Source of the DNA: Chengkuizengella sp. SCS-71B
GTDB taxonomy: Bacteria; Bacillota; Bacilli; Paenibacillales; KCTC-33759
NCBI RefSeq assembly: GCF_040100845.1
Contig: NZ_JAZHSH010000001.1
Coordinates: 3,394,501 to 3,458,500, forward strand
DNA: 64,000 bases
Reading direction: 5' to 3'
Shown piece after piece: positions 43,714-53,401 of this stretch (position 1 is the stretch's first letter; the number at the start of each line of letters is the position of its first letter). The notes under the pieces are model-generated. The model did no database searches and was not told the DNA's origin. It saw only the letters and a list, made by a program, of their open reading frames with translations. Made by a program: the position numbers and the translations under genes.

Positions 43714-43920
43714 ATGATGGACTTAAGACAAGCCATTTTCCAAAGGCTTCAAAACAAAAATGAATCTGAATTACATGAGATCATAACTGATTCCATCAAT
43801 AATGATGAAAGAGCATTACCAGGTTTAGGTGTCATTTTTGAATTAATTTGGGAAAAGTCAGATAAACAAACACAAAGTTTATTAATTTCTACTTTGGAAA
43901 ATAATTTACCTCAACAATAA
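43714..43920 (+). CDS. sspI: Small acid-soluble spore protein SspI
   Basis: A 68-residue minor spore protein. LRQAIFQRLQNKNESELHEI and ALPGLGVIFELIWEKSD are the conserved SspI blocks. It is a forespore-specific protein of the core with no defined function. Start at one of two adjacent ATG codons after GTGGAGG. In B. subtilis it also neighbours the YsgA methyltransferase, which strengthens both calls. I could not find a convincing sigma-G promoter. Confidence 0.93.
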   Translation: MMDLRQAIFQRLQNKNESELHEIITDSINNDERALPGLGVIFELIWEKSDKQTQSLLISTLENNLPQQ

Positions 43921-43934
43921 TTGCAGTGAGTATG

Positions 43935-43982
43935 AAAGGGATGTCTTCAAATTGTTTTTATTTTTCTGACAATCCCTTTTTA
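43935..43982. terminator. Terminator between sspI and prfC
   Basis: aaagggattgtc-type imperfect stem: aaagggatg at 43935-43943 with caatcccttt at about 43971-43980, followed by tttatc. Ends sspI and may also serve prfC. Confidence 0.55.
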
Positions 43983-44023
43983 TCTGCAAAATTTTATTAG
44001 TGCTAACCTTATTATTTTAATTT

Positions 44024-45610
44024 TTACTGCGGTGGGTTCTCAAGAAATTGAACATTCTCGTTCTTTTCCATAGATGTCCTCATCGCGTATTCATTTTCAA
44101 ACAAAGCTACATGATTTCCTTTTTTATCTAATACTAATTGTGAATTAATTCTAAATTTACTTGGTTCGATTTGATCTGCTTGAACCCATCTTGATAATTG
44201 ATAGCTTAATCGATGTAGCTCTATGTCAACGCCGTATTCTACTTTCATCCTGTATTCAAAAACTTCAAATTGAAGTTGTCCTACAACACCTAATATCTTC
44301 TCATCTCCAGCAATGGATTGAAAATATTGAACAGTCCCTTCATCTGTCAACTGTTCAATCCCCTTTTGAAATTGTTTATTTTTCAAAGCATTTTTCACAA
44401 TGACTTTGGCAAATAATTCAGGGGGAAATGTTGGTAGTTCATCAAATTCTATATTTGCTTTCACACTTAATGAATCTCCAATTTTGAAAATGCCAGGGTC
44501 AAATAATCCTATGATATCACCGGCATAAGCTTGCTCTACTAAATCTCTATCCTGCGCCATAAATTGCTGAGGCTGTGCTAATTTAATATTTTTACCTGTT
44601 CGAATATGTTTTACGCTCATTCCACGATCAAATTCTCCAGAACAAATGCGTAAGAAAGCAATCCGATCACGATGTGCGGGATTCATGTTCGCTTGAATTT
44701 TAAATACAAAACCCGAAAAGTTTTTATCACTTGGACTAATTTCTCCTTGATTACTTTCTCTTGGTACTGGGCTTGGGGCTAGCTTTAAAAAGTTATCTAA
44801 AAAAGTTTGAACACCAAAATTATTAATCGCACTACCAAAGAATACAGGAGTTAATTCTCCTTGTTTTACTTTCTCTAGATCAAAAGGATCTCCTGCAACG
44901 TCTAACAGCTGTAAATCATCATTTAAGCTTTCAAATAAATAATCTGTCGTAATATTTTTTATGATTTCATCATCATAACCACTAACATCTTGAACTTTTA
45001 TTTCATCATGATTATCTCCTTGGAATAATTCAACTCTTGTGGCATGACGATCATATACTCCACACAATTGCTTGCCAGAACCTATTGGCCAATTCATCGG
45101 AAACGAACGGATACCAAGTACATTTTCAATTTCTTCTAATAAATCAAATGGATTCTGACCTTCCCGATCCATTTTATTAATAAATGTAAAGATTGGAATA
45201 CCCCTCTTACGACAAACCTCAAACAGTTTCATCGTTTGTGCTTCTACTCCTTTTGCTGAATCAATCAACATCACAGCACTATCCGCCGCGGTTAGTGTTC
45301 GATAAGTATCTTCACTAAAATCTTGGTGACCCGGTGTATCCAATATATTTACTTTATGTCCTTCATACTCAAACTGCATAACACTTGAAGTAACAGATAT
45401 ACCTCTTTGCTTCTCGATTTCCATCCAATCTGATGTAGCGTGTTTAGATGCTTTTCTTCCCTTTACAGTACCAGCTAAACGAATAGCTCCGCCAAATAAT
45501 AGAAGTTTCTCCGTTAATGTGGTCTTCCCAGCATCTGGATGGGAGATGATGGCGAATGTTCGTCTTTTATTCACTTCCTGATCAAATGTTTCTTTTGAAG
45601 TCTGATTCAT
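44024..45610 (-). CDS. prfC: Peptide chain release factor 3
   Basis: A 528-residue translation GTPase that removes RF1/RF2 after peptide release. G1 is ISHPDAGKTTLTEK at residues ~18-31, G2 RGISVTSSVMQFEY, G3 ILDTPGHQDFSEDTY and G4 FINKMDREGQ. The domain II and III blocks (GSAINNFGVQTFLDNFL, VVGQLQFEVFEYRMK) are those of RF3, not EF-G. Complete. Single gene; no frame disruption. Confidence 0.96.
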   Translation of the reverse strand: MNQTSKETFDQEVNKRRTFAIISHPDAGKTTLTEKLLLFGGAIRLAGTVKGRKASKHATSDWMEIEKQRGISVTSSVMQFEYEGHKVNILDTPGHQDFSEDTYRTLTAADSAVMLIDSAKGVEAQTMKLFEVCRKRGIPIFTFINKMDREGQNPFDLLEEIENVLGIRSFPMNWPIGSGKQLCGVYDRHATRVELFQGDNHDEIKVQDVSGYDDEIIKNITTDYLFESLNDDLQLLDVAGDPFDLEKVKQGELTPVFFGSAINNFGVQTFLDNFLKLAPSPVPRESNQGEISPSDKNFSGFVFKIQANMNPAHRDRIAFLRICSGEFDRGMSVKHIRTGKNIKLAQPQQFMAQDRDLVEQAYAGDIIGLFDPGIFKIGDSLSVKANIEFDELPTFPPELFAKVIVKNALKNKQFQKGIEQLTDEGTVQYFQSIAGDEKILGVVGQLQFEVFEYRMKVEYGVDIELHRLSYQLSRWVQADQIEPSKFRINSQLVLDKKGNHVALFENEYAMRTSMEKNENVQFLENPPQ

Positions 45611-45700
45611 TTATAAATCCTTTCTAATTTTCAATTCAATGAAATTGAGGTTTTTACACTATACCTTTATAAATCAAAAAATATTTTTGAGAGCTTTTCT

Positions 45701-46324
45701 TTACTGTCCCAATAATAACGCACGTGCTGGGGCAGCATCAATACCTTCTAATTTTAAAGGAGCGATTACCATAAAATAAGTCCCTGATGGAACCTCCTTT
45801 AGACGAAGTCCTTCAACTATAATAATGTTATTTTCAAATAATATTTTATGTGTTTCATGATCAGGTTGAGCACGTTCAATACCTAATCCATCTGTGCCGA
45901 TCCCCTTCACATTGATCTCTTTTAAATAAGCTGCACCGTCTTCATTTAAATAAACAAAGTTAAAATCAAATTGTTCAGATAATGAATTTTTTGTTTTAAA
46001 TAAGATCCATTCCCCTTCTTGAATCGCAAAAGGTTCTAAATCACTTTTTCCAATTTGCCCTTCAACGTGTGTTAAATCTAACACACGTGCCGTAGATACT
46101 AAATTTTCTAATGGGATGGACTCAATCGTCTCTCCACCCTCAATCATATGTAACGGAGCATCTAGATGTGTTCCAGTATGTACGTTCAAACTTAAAATCG
46201 ATTCAAAAGCCGATGAGTTGGAAAAATCAGATGCAGTTTCAATTTTTGGTTTTTTTTCTTCTTTATTTTTATATACTTGCATTTCTTCATGTATCGTCAT
46301 CGATATATCATATATTTTAAACAT
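45701..46324 (-). CDS. Cyclase/kynurenine-formamidase-like hydrolase
   Basis: A 207-residue metal-dependent hydrolase of the cyclase family (PF04199). The metal motif HTGTHLDAPLHM (HxGTHxDxPxH) lies at about residues 48-59, and the family C-terminal Glu is in IIIVEGLRLKEVP. Members hydrolyse N-formylkynurenine, isatin or related amides; the substrate here is not evident. No tryptophan catabolism genes are nearby. GGAGGAG before ATG, 11 bp after the zwf stop, so it is likely cotranscribed with zwf. Confidence 0.85.
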   Translation of the reverse strand: MFKIYDISMTIHEEMQVYKNKEEKKPKIETASDFSNSSAFESILSLNVHTGTHLDAPLHMIEGGETIESIPLENLVSTARVLDLTHVEGQIGKSDLEPFAIQEGEWILFKTKNSLSEQFDFNFVYLNEDGAAYLKEINVKGIGTDGLGIERAQPDHETHKILFENNIIIVEGLRLKEVPSGTYFMVIAPLKLEGIDAAPARALLLGQ

Positions 46325-46335
46325 AGTAACTCCTC

Positions 46336-47886
46336 CTATTTTTCACTTTTAACCTGAACCCATGTAACTTCAGCTTCTTCTTGTCCATGCACTGGCCACC
46401 ACTTAAAGCCTTTTTTCTCTAATAGTTCTTTCATTCCTTGTGGTCCCCATGTACCCGCTTCATAATACTGCAGATCACTTCCATCAGATGATAACCAAGA
46501 TTCTGAGATAGAATCAATGTATTTCCATGCAGATGCTACTTCATCCCAACGAGTAAAATAAGTTGAATCTCCGCGAATCGCATCAAACACTAATCTTTCA
46601 TAGGCTTCAGGTGTATTCAACCCCACTTCACAGCTTTGGCAAAAATCCATAGCTACTGGAATAATCATGGATTCTCCACCTGGTTTTTTAGCATTAAATT
46701 TAATATAAATACCTTCCTGAGGATTGACACGGAATACTAACAAGTTTGGCTCTAATGAGTTCGTTTTTGCGAAATACACGTTTTCTGGAATATTTTTAAA
46801 TTCCACAACAACTTCTGTCGCTTTAGCCGGTAATCTTTTACCTGTACGAACATAAAATGGAACGCCTGCCCAACGAAAATTATCTACGTACAATTCCGCT
46901 GCAAAAAAGGTTTCTGTATTTGAGGTTTTGGAAACAGAATCTTCATCCCGGTAAGCTTTCACTATTTTATTATTTAATTCACCCTCAGTATATTGTGCTC
47001 TTACGACACTTTCTTGTACTTCTTGAGCATCTTTATATGATCGAATGGAACGTAATACTTTCACTTTTTCATCTCTTATATCTTCAGATTCCATTCTGCT
47101 TGGCGGTTCCATAGCCATCATTGCTACCATTTGCAGCATATGATTTTGTGCCATATCTCTTAATGCACCTGAATTCTCATAATACCCACCACGATCACCT
47201 ACACCGACCGTTTCACTTAATGTAATCTGGATATTTGCTATGTACTTATTGTTCCATAATGGTTCAAAAAACGCATTTGCGAAACGAATAACTTCTATGT
47301 TTTGAATCATTTCCTTCCCAAGATAGTGATCGATTCGATATATTTCTTCCTCTTCAAACACTTCTCTTATTTGTGTATTTAAATCCTCAGCAGATTTCAA
47401 GTCATACCCAAATGGTTTTTCAATCACCACTCGATGCCATCCAGCACTTTGAAGAAGTCCACCTTCCCTTAAGTTATTTGCGACCTGCCCAAAGAGTTGA
47501 GGTGCTAGAGCTAAATAAAATAAACGATTACCTTTAATATTAAATTTTTGTTCTAAAGATTCTGTTAATTGATTTAACTCATTAAAAGCATCTTTGTCAT
47601 TAGTGTTTAGTGACATATATTCAAAATGATTTACAAAACTTTGCCAGTTATCATCCTTTGATATATCAAATCGAGCAAACTCTTGAATTGAATGATATAC
47701 GTCATTTTGAAATTCTTCAATAGAACGATGTCTTCTGGCTAATCCAATCACTGCAAACTTTTCAGACAGCTTTCCTTCTCTAAATAAACTATAAATTGCT
47801 GGATACAACTTACGTTTTGCCAAATCCCCAGTTGCTCCAAAAATAAAAAACGTAACACCTGATTGACTGCTTAAATTATTATTCAT
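46336..47886 (-). CDS. zwf: Glucose-6-phosphate 1-dehydrogenase
   Basis: A 516-residue enzyme of the oxidative pentose phosphate pathway making NADPH and 6-phosphogluconolactone. The NADP site is FIFGATGDLAKRKLYPAIY at residues 12-30; the substrate/active-site block RIDHYLGKEMIQN at about 183-195 is intact, and KPFGYD lies just before it. Complete and of standard length. Upstream gene of a two-gene unit with the cyclase. Confidence 0.96.
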   Translation of the reverse strand: MNNNLSSQSGVTFFIFGATGDLAKRKLYPAIYSLFREGKLSEKFAVIGLARRHRSIEEFQNDVYHSIQEFARFDISKDDNWQSFVNHFEYMSLNTNDKDAFNELNQLTESLEQKFNIKGNRLFYLALAPQLFGQVANNLREGGLLQSAGWHRVVIEKPFGYDLKSAEDLNTQIREVFEEEEIYRIDHYLGKEMIQNIEVIRFANAFFEPLWNNKYIANIQITLSETVGVGDRGGYYENSGALRDMAQNHMLQMVAMMAMEPPSRMESEDIRDEKVKVLRSIRSYKDAQEVQESVVRAQYTEGELNNKIVKAYRDEDSVSKTSNTETFFAAELYVDNFRWAGVPFYVRTGKRLPAKATEVVVEFKNIPENVYFAKTNSLEPNLLVFRVNPQEGIYIKFNAKKPGGESMIIPVAMDFCQSCEVGLNTPEAYERLVFDAIRGDSTYFTRWDEVASAWKYIDSISESWLSSDGSDLQYYEAGTWGPQGMKELLEKKGFKWWPVHGQEEAEVTWVQVKSEK

Positions 47887-48080
47887 CTCATCATCATTCT
47901 TTCATCCGTATTTTTCTATGTACCTTTTAGAAGTGTAGCATAATCAAATTATATGATTCAATATCCATGTAATGAAATAACACTCAAAATTGGGCTTAAC
48001 TCATCTAGTTATTCGTCTATTCCAAATATTCAACTTCTGAATATGTTAAATATATGAATATTTGTAGGAGGTGAAAGCCT

Positions 48081-48422
48081 ATGTTTCCTATACAACTGGA
48101 TGAGGAAAACATAAGCAAACATATAGGAAATCCATTATTAGTCCTAACTAATGATGGAAAAGAACATTTTGGAATTCTGAGTCGGATCGACAGCAGACGA
48201 AGACTATATTTTAATGAATTTAATCATACCAGTACACCAAAATTAAAGAAGAAAAGTAACAGAAAACAAAAAGGAAGCAAAAAAAAGAAAGCCGCGACTT
48301 TCCAAGAAGGAATCGGCTTTTATCCTAATGAAGTTGGTTTTACATCAGAATTAGAATTCGGCACAAAATATAAAATTGAGCTTTCAGATATTAATTTATT
48401 GTTTGATACAAGTTTCTTTTAA
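48081..48422 (+). CDS. Small protein with lysine-rich insert, Sm-like edge blocks
   Basis: A 113-residue protein I cannot name. ATG after GTAGGAGGTGAAAGC, a very strong site. The beginning NISKHIGNPLLVLTNDGKEH and GILSRIDSRRRLYFNE reads like an Sm/LSm-type strand pair, as in several small Bacillales proteins, and the end TKYKIELSDINLLFDTSFF could complete the fold. Between lies an extremely basic KLKKKSNRKQKGSKKKKAA. RNA or DNA binding or a spore-coat role are possible; nothing confirms either. Followed by a terminator and element R. Confidence 0.5.
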   Translation: MFPIQLDEENISKHIGNPLLVLTNDGKEHFGILSRIDSRRRLYFNEFNHTSTPKLKKKSNRKQKGSKKKKAATFQEGIGFYPNEVGFTSELEFGTKYKIELSDINLLFDTSFF

Positions 48423-48480
48423 TTTAGTATAACATATATCGGTCAGCTCAATATCTGAACAAAAGCTCTTAAAGGAGCCT

Positions 48481-48513
48481 CATCCCACTTTTATTATAAA
48501 GTGGGATCTTTTA
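48481..48513 (+). terminator. Terminator
   Basis: atcccacttt/aaagtgggat stem with a short loop (48482-48507), followed by ctttt, ends the + gene at 48422. Confidence 0.8.
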
Positions 48514-48541
48514 ATCAGGTGGAGTAGAGTCTCCATCTGAT
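48495..48541. repeat. Dispersed 3' element R, copy 2
   Basis: atcaggtggagtagagtctccatctgat is a near-palindromic hairpin (stem ~11 bp); with the preceding tgggatcttttа-like flank it repeats 35696-35740 in opposite orientation. It lies past the + gene terminator and in front of the liaR stop. Confidence 0.6.
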
Positions 48542-48567
48542 TCCACGATGTTTAAACGAGTTCACTG

Positions 48568-49212
48568 TTACTCTGCTAAACTATGTTTAAAAGCATAAAT
48601 CGCAGCTTGAGTTCTATCTTCAACTCCAAGCTTTGCTAATATATTCGTCACATGGAATTTAACTGTCTTTACACCGATATAAAGTTCATCAGCAACATCT
48701 TGATTTGACTTACCTTTTGCTATGAGTCTTAATACTTCCATTTCACGTTCGGTTAATTCTTCATGAGGTGCTTTTTCTTGTTGTGTTTTTCTAAAGCGGT
48801 TCATAATCTTTGATGCCACTTGGGATTCAAGAATAGGATGACCATTCATAGCTGAACGAATGGCTTGAGCAATTTCAGTTGCACGAGAGGTTTTCAATAA
48901 GTAACTAAAGGCTCCCGCTTCAATTACTGGGTAAACCTTTTCATCATCTAAATAACTGGTAAGTACAATTACTTTACATTCGGGTTTAAGTTTTAATAGT
49001 TTTTTTGTTGTTTCTATTCCGTCCATTTCTTCCATTACCAGATCCATCAATACAACATCAGGATCATAATTTTGCGCGAGCCTGATTCCCTCCTCCCCAT
49101 TACTTGCCTCACCTATAATCTCAATATCTTCCTCTGTACTTAAAACAGCTGAGAGGCCAATTCTAACCATTTCGTGGTCATCTACAATTAAAACCTTAAT
49201 TGGAATGGACAT
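48568..49212 (-). CDS. liaR: Response regulator LiaR
   Basis: A 214-residue NarL-family regulator. The receiver [20 protein letters not shown] has its acceptor Asp in [13 protein letters not shown] at about residue 54. The LuxR-type output domain [20 protein letters not shown] and [20 protein letters not shown] is complete. With LiaS it responds to cell-envelope stress by lipid-II-binding antibiotics and activates the liaI-type operon. ATG 49212 follows GAAAGGGTGAGCAAG and overlaps the liaS stop by 17 bp, giving coupled translation. Likely binds the inverted repeat at 53402. Confidence 0.9.
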   Translation of the reverse strand: MSIPIKVLIVDDHEMVRIGLSAVLSTEEDIEIIGEASNGEEGIRLAQNYDPDVVLMDLVMEEMDGIETTKKLLKLKPECKVIVLTSYLDDEKVYPVIEAGAFSYLLKTSRATEIAQAIRSAMNGHPILESQVASKIMNRFRKTQQEKAPHEELTEREMEVLRLIAKGKSNQDVADELYIGVKTVKFHVTNILAKLGVEDRTQAAIYAFKHSLAE

Positions 49213-50266
49213 CTTGCTCACCCTTTCTTTCGTTCACAACAGGAATACGTATTTCAATTCTTGTTCCTTTCCCAGGTGCGGTAATAAACTGAATAGATCC
49301 GCCGATTTCATTAATTCGTTCTTTCATGGAGACAATACCATAAGATGCATGCTTTTGAACATTCATGTCAAAACCTACACCATTATCCTGAATCATTAAA
49401 CGAACAATACTTCCATTATAAGAACACTTAATTTCCATCTCAGATGCTTTAGAATGTCGTAATGTATTGGATAAAGCTTCTTGAATGATTCTAAAAATAT
49501 GATCCTCTACACCTTTAGTGAGTTCGAGATTGTCATCCATATCTAACGTAATATGTATAGGAACCTTAGAGTTCAACTCATGTAACAACTCATGTAGTCC
49601 TTGTGACAATCTTTTTCCTTCCAAGTGAACAGGGCGTAAGTGCAACAAAAGAGCTCTCATTTCAGATTGAGCTACAGATGCCATCTCTTCTATGAGTGAT
49701 ACTTGCCTTTTTGCTTTCTCAAAATCTATATTCAATGTCCTTCCTACTGCTGTTGCTGTCATAGAAATGGCAAATAGCTGTTGGCTGACTGCATCATGTA
49801 ATTCACGAGCTAATCTTTGACGTTCCTCAGTAACAGCAGAAAAACGAGCCTTTTCTGCAAGTTGTGCATTATTTGTTGATAATCTTTGCAGTGAGGTAAT
49901 TTGATCCTCCCACTTTGTTCTAATTTCGCTTAATTGATCTGCTAATCTACCTATTTCATCTTCACCTAATGAAGGAATATCTTTTGGTAAATTTCCTTTC
50001 TCTAACAAAAGCATTGAATCATGTAAACGATCTAACCTTTTTTTAATTTTATTGCTTTGTAAAAAACCAAACAACGCACCAACGACAAGAACAATAACAA
50101 AGAGGGTGAGACTATGCTTAACCATTAACCATGGCTCAATACGATTTAAATATTCATTGGTTTCTAAAAAATATATAACGATGAGAAAAATAAGTACAGA
50201 AGCAATTATAGATTCCCCCATGTTTCTCCATATCATATTTGTTAGCTTTTTTTTATTGCGTCGCAT
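49196..50266 (-). CDS. liaS: Sensor histidine kinase LiaS
   Basis: A 356-residue intramembrane-sensing kinase: two helices near the N-terminus ([15 protein letters not shown] and [15 protein letters not shown]) with a short outer loop, a HAMP domain ([13 protein letters not shown]), the HisKA_3 box [20 protein letters not shown], and the ATPase with [15 protein letters not shown] and DNGVGFD. Preceded by GAAGGAGGGG. The order liaF-liaS-liaR is conserved in Firmicutes; LiaF inhibits LiaS until envelope damage. Confidence 0.9.
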   Translation of the reverse strand: MRRNKKKLTNMIWRNMGESIIASVLIFLIVIYFLETNEYLNRIEPWLMVKHSLTLFVIVLVVGALFGFLQSNKIKKRLDRLHDSMLLLEKGNLPKDIPSLGEDEIGRLADQLSEIRTKWEDQITSLQRLSTNNAQLAEKARFSAVTEERQRLARELHDAVSQQLFAISMTATAVGRTLNIDFEKAKRQVSLIEEMASVAQSEMRALLLHLRPVHLEGKRLSQGLHELLHELNSKVPIHITLDMDDNLELTKGVEDHIFRIIQEALSNTLRHSKASEMEIKCSYNGSIVRLMIQDNGVGFDMNVQKHASYGIVSMKERINEIGGSIQFITAPGKGTRIEIRIPVVNERKGEQDVHSN

Positions 50267-50358
50267 AGTAACTCCCCTCCTTCATAGAACATATATAAAA
50301 ATAATCAATCATTAACTTGTTGACATTACAATTACAATGAAATACGTAAATTTCTGAC

Positions 50359-50424
50359 CTAAGTTTCACTCCACTTTTGGGGTTTTGACCCTGCAATGAT
50401 TAACATACAGTTTTTGGGGTAAGA
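50359..50424 (-). repeat. Possible degenerate copy of element P
   Basis: On the - strand ccccaaaagtggagtgaaac resembles the left end of elements at 26975 and 35403; on the + strand atgattaac...agtttttgggg resembles their right part. The arrangement is mosaic, so homology is less certain. It separates liaF from liaS, whose genes are usually adjacent. Confidence 0.35.
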
Positions 50425-51075
50425 CTAGATGATCTTTATATTTATATCTCCTATAATATAAGATACAACAAAGTGGATTTTCACATCAGAAGTAGCATAA
50501 TTTGGGGAAGTCCATGTACATTTATTCATGATCCCCGCTTCTTTTTCCCAGTTTAACCCAATCTCTCCAATTGTAATAGTTGATTCAAGCATAACACCAA
50601 TATGATCAGGGACAATAATATCAATGTCACCCACGATACCTTGCATAACAACTTTTGATTCTTTTTCCTCTATAAGTGCATGTGAAACATCCATTTTGAT
50701 TTCTCCTACAACAGAACGAATCATCATATTTTTCAAAGTCCATTGTTTCTTATCCCACTTAATACTTTGTACTATGTTTTGTTTCTGCATAAATGGTTCA
50801 TCTAATTTCTGCTTATCAGATTTCATATAAAAATATCCAAAAGCAATTAAAACTAAACCAACAACAAACATGACATGATTACTAATCAATATAATAATTC
50901 CAACAACAACTAAGAGGTAGCCTTTATTCTTTTCTCCTATACGGACACGTTTCGCACCAAACCATATCAATATTAGGGCAGCAACAGTTAAAAAGCCAAT
51001 CAAATTACCAAACAATAAATATAGCCCAGCAAATATCAAAACTAAAGCAGTATTACGGTTACTCCGCTCCTTCAT
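50425..51075 (-). CDS. liaF: LiaF-type negative regulator of LiaRS
   Basis: A 216-residue protein with four hydrophobic helices in the first ~90 residues (NTALVLIFAGLYLLFGNLIG and following) and a C-terminal DUF2154 (cell-wall-active antibiotic response) domain: VVGEIKMDVSHALIEEKESK, VMQGIVGDIDIIVPDHIG, VSYIIGDINIKII. LiaF inhibits LiaS in unstressed cells. GGAAAGGGAGGGAGCG precedes the ATG. A 160-bp gap with element P separates it from liaS. Confidence 0.88.
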   Translation of the reverse strand: MKERSNRNTALVLIFAGLYLLFGNLIGFLTVAALILIWFGAKRVRIGEKNKGYLLVVVGIIILISNHVMFVVGLVLIAFGYFYMKSDKQKLDEPFMQKQNIVQSIKWDKKQWTLKNMMIRSVVGEIKMDVSHALIEEKESKVVMQGIVGDIDIIVPDHIGVMLESTITIGEIGLNWEKEAGIMNKCTWTSPNYATSDVKIHFVVSYIIGDINIKII

Positions 51076-51249
51076 ATTGTCGCTCCCTCCCTTTCCTTGA
51101 GTATGGTTATATGATTCAAATCAATGTAAAACAATTCTAAACTAAAAGCCATGAAAAGCCATAGCGGCAATAACAAACCGTATGGCTTAATCCTTTAATA
51201 GCATAACATAATTGTACAAATTTTGGGTATAAGTTTTGATCTAATTCTC

Positions 51250-51921
51250 TTATTTTGTTTTTGCAGCTTTATCTTTTAAGGCTTTAAATTCAGCTTCTAG
51301 CTTTTCTTTATTTGCAGGATTCATGTTTGTGATATTAGTTTTTGTAAATTCCTGACTGCTAAATACTTGTGACTCTATTTCTTTTTGAACAATTTTTTCT
51401 TCTACTCTTCTAAACCCAGATGCAGCATTGCCACGATCAATTTGTTGATGATCTGTTAATTGGGACATTTGTTTCTTAGTATCTGCTAGCTGAGATCTTG
51501 AAGCTAACTCATTGCGTTTGTTACGCATTTTATAAAATTCTTCTTTCATTTCATGCAGCTGATCTTTCAATTCATCAGCTTGAGATTTTGAAATTAAATG
51601 CATTTTAGTAAGCTCTTCAATTTTTTCATCTAGTTGTATTTTTTGTTCAAGTATTGCCTTCGCTTCATCATCCTGACCGTTTTTCAAAACCTCTGATGCT
51701 TTCAATTCCTTACTTTTACTATTGCCCACCATTTCATCTATTCTTTGTTTTAGCATGCGTTCATTTGCTAATTGTTTAGCTACAGTCACTTCGGCTTTTG
51801 CAATTTCTTCTTCCATATCTCTTAAGTATTGATTTAACATCACAATCGGATCCTCAATTTTATCTAATACCTCATGCAAAGATGCTTTTGTCATATCTGA
51901 AATTCTTTTAAAAACTCCCAT
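51250..51921 (-). CDS. PspA/IM30 family protein, copy 1 (LiaH-like)
   Basis: A 223-residue ESCRT-III-related coiled-coil protein. [20 protein letters not shown] begins with the amphipathic membrane-binding helix, and [20 protein letters not shown] is the family signature. Long helices rich in Lys/Glu/Gln follow. Such proteins polymerise on stressed membranes to maintain integrity. ATG 51921 (after GAAAGGGG) overlaps pspC by 14 bp. The Lia locus carries a second PspA upstream, so one may be dedicated to LiaH function. Confidence 0.9.
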   Translation of the reverse strand: MGVFKRISDMTKASLHEVLDKIEDPIVMLNQYLRDMEEEIAKAEVTVAKQLANERMLKQRIDEMVGNSKSKELKASEVLKNGQDDEAKAILEQKIQLDEKIEELTKMHLISKSQADELKDQLHEMKEEFYKMRNKRNELASRSQLADTKKQMSQLTDHQQIDRGNAASGFRRVEEKIVQKEIESQVFSSQEFTKTNITNMNPANKEKLEAEFKALKDKAAKTK

Positions 51922-52309
51922 TATTTTTTTCCCCTTTCTCATATTTAGCTAATTTTGATTTTAATTCTTCTATTTCTTGCTGCATTGCTTTTTTTTCAAT
52001 GTCTTTCATCATGTCATCTATTTTAGAACCACTGTCATAAGTGGTTGTTGTTTGAGTTTGAGATTTCTGTTCAACATTTGAATGATTATTAGCTGTATAT
52101 TGATTTTGAAATGAAGGTTGCAGTACAGATTCCTTCGGGATGACTAAACTGATAAGAACATAAAGCAGGATCACTGTGCCGCCGGTAAAAACCGCAGTTA
52201 TAATTAATATAACTCTTAATAAATTTGCATCCACATTTAAGTACTCAGCTAAACCACCGCAAAGACCTGTTAGTTTTTTATCTGTCTGCGATCTATATAA
52301 GTTTGCCAT
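51908..52309 (-). CDS. PspC domain membrane protein
   Basis: A 133-residue protein with an N-terminal PspC domain: [20 protein letters not shown], then one to two membrane helices ([20 protein letters not shown]). It continues with a Gln/Thr/Ser-rich linker and a C-terminal coiled coil ([20 protein letters not shown]) that could bind the neighbouring PspA proteins. In the phage-shock systems PspC couples membrane stress to PspA. GGAGGTG upstream; ATG 52309 or GTG 52312. Sandwiched between two pspA genes. Confidence 0.85.
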   Translation of the reverse strand: MANLYRSQTDKKLTGLCGGLAEYLNVDANLLRVILIITAVFTGGTVILLYVLISLVIPKESVLQPSFQNQYTANNHSNVEQKSQTQTTTTYDSGSKIDDMMKDIEKKAMQQEIEELKSKLAKYEKGEKNNGSF

Positions 52310-52316
52310 CACAAAT

Positions 52317-52988
52317 TCACCTCCTTTGTTCTAATTTCTTCTTTAATGCTTCAAATTGATTTTCTACTTCTGATTGTAATTTAGATCCAAGAGATGATCC
52401 TGTATTGGTGGAGTCAATAGATCTAACCTCCCTTAAAGCATTTGTCTGTAATTCTAATTCAGAAAACTTTCGATCTATAGATCTAGATTGTTCATAATAA
52501 TCTTGCTTCTCTATAAAATGATTGACTTGATTTAATTGTTTTTGCAAACGTAATGATTCTATTTTTGCTGTGTAAAATGCTCTTTTATCAACCAGTTCTT
52601 GAACTTCTTCTTTTAAGATTTGTATTTGCTCTTCCAATTCCAAAACGGTTGCTTTTCCATCTTCATACAATTTCCTATACTGTTCACTTTTTTCTTCACT
52701 TTGCATTTTTTCTAATAAAATTAGCTTTGCAAGCTGTTCCTCTCCTGCTTTTAGCGCAATTTCTGCTTGATTTTCTCTTTTTATTCGAGTCGTTTCAGCC
52801 TCCGTATATTGCTGTTTTACAGAATGTGCATGTGTTAACGTTTGTTGATACAACTTTTCTAATTGAGTCAATTTAGTTTTTTGTGTTTGTAAGTACTTAT
52901 CAATGAAACGTACAGGATCTTCAGAATTTTCTATTTTATCATTTAAAGTAGCAACGCTAATATCTCTAATTCTTTTTACAAGGCTCAT
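52317..52988 (-). CDS. PspA/IM30 family protein, copy 2
   Basis: A 223-residue paralogue of the other PspA. It starts MSLVKRIRDISVATLNDKIE followed by NSEDPVRFIDKYLQTQKTKL, a divergent form of the EDPxxMLxQYL motif, and continues as nearly uninterrupted coiled coil. Expected role: membrane-stress filament protein acting with PspC. GAAAGGGG before ATG. The low identity to copy 1 indicates an old duplication and probable specialisation. Confidence 0.87.
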   Translation of the reverse strand: MSLVKRIRDISVATLNDKIENSEDPVRFIDKYLQTQKTKLTQLEKLYQQTLTHAHSVKQQYTEAETTRIKRENQAEIALKAGEEQLAKLILLEKMQSEEKSEQYRKLYEDGKATVLELEEQIQILKEEVQELVDKRAFYTAKIESLRLQKQLNQVNHFIEKQDYYEQSRSIDRKFSELELQTNALREVRSIDSTNTGSSLGSKLQSEVENQFEALKKKLEQRR

Positions 52989-53002
52989 TTTTTTACCCCT
53001 TT

Positions 53003-53302
53003 CTATTCAATCCTTCTCTCTTTTTTCAGTAAGTGAACTCCAAAGAAAATAAGTCCAATTGCTAAAATAATCCCAAACACCCCTGCAAATTTTCCTAAAA
53101 CCATGAGAGCTCCAATAATCAATAGTGGCCATCCAATAAACTTCCCATTTTTAATGCCAAGATAACCAATCCCTAAAACTACGAATGGAATCAAGAAAGA
53201 AAAAATATTGTGGCCTAAATTGAATCCAATTTTATCAAAAAGCAGCAATCCCCCAAAGAGTATTAAAAACAAAGCAAGTAAATTCTTTTTACTAAATTTC
53301 AT
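53003..53302 (-). CDS. LiaI/LiaF-transmembrane-domain-like protein
   Basis: A 99-residue membrane protein with three to four hydrophobic segments (NLLALFLILFGGLLLFDKIG, FLIPFVVLGIGYLGIKNG, WPLLIIGALMVLGK). This pattern matches the transmembrane domain shared by LiaI and LiaF. As first gene of the locus, ahead of PspA, it would be the membrane anchor for PspA/LiaH. ATG 53302 follows AAGGTGGTG. A LiaR-type inverted repeat lies about 100 bp upstream. Confidence 0.78.
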   Translation of the reverse strand: MKFSKKNLLALFLILFGGLLLFDKIGFNLGHNIFSFLIPFVVLGIGYLGIKNGKFIGWPLLIIGALMVLGKFAGVFGIILAIGLIFFGVHLLKKERRIE

Positions 53303-53401
53303 GTTTCTCACCACCTTCGACTGCGCTGTTAGTTTATTTCTTTAATATTATTGTAGGTGATTCTTTTAACTTGCAAAACAGACTCTGGACCATATTTAAC
53401 C

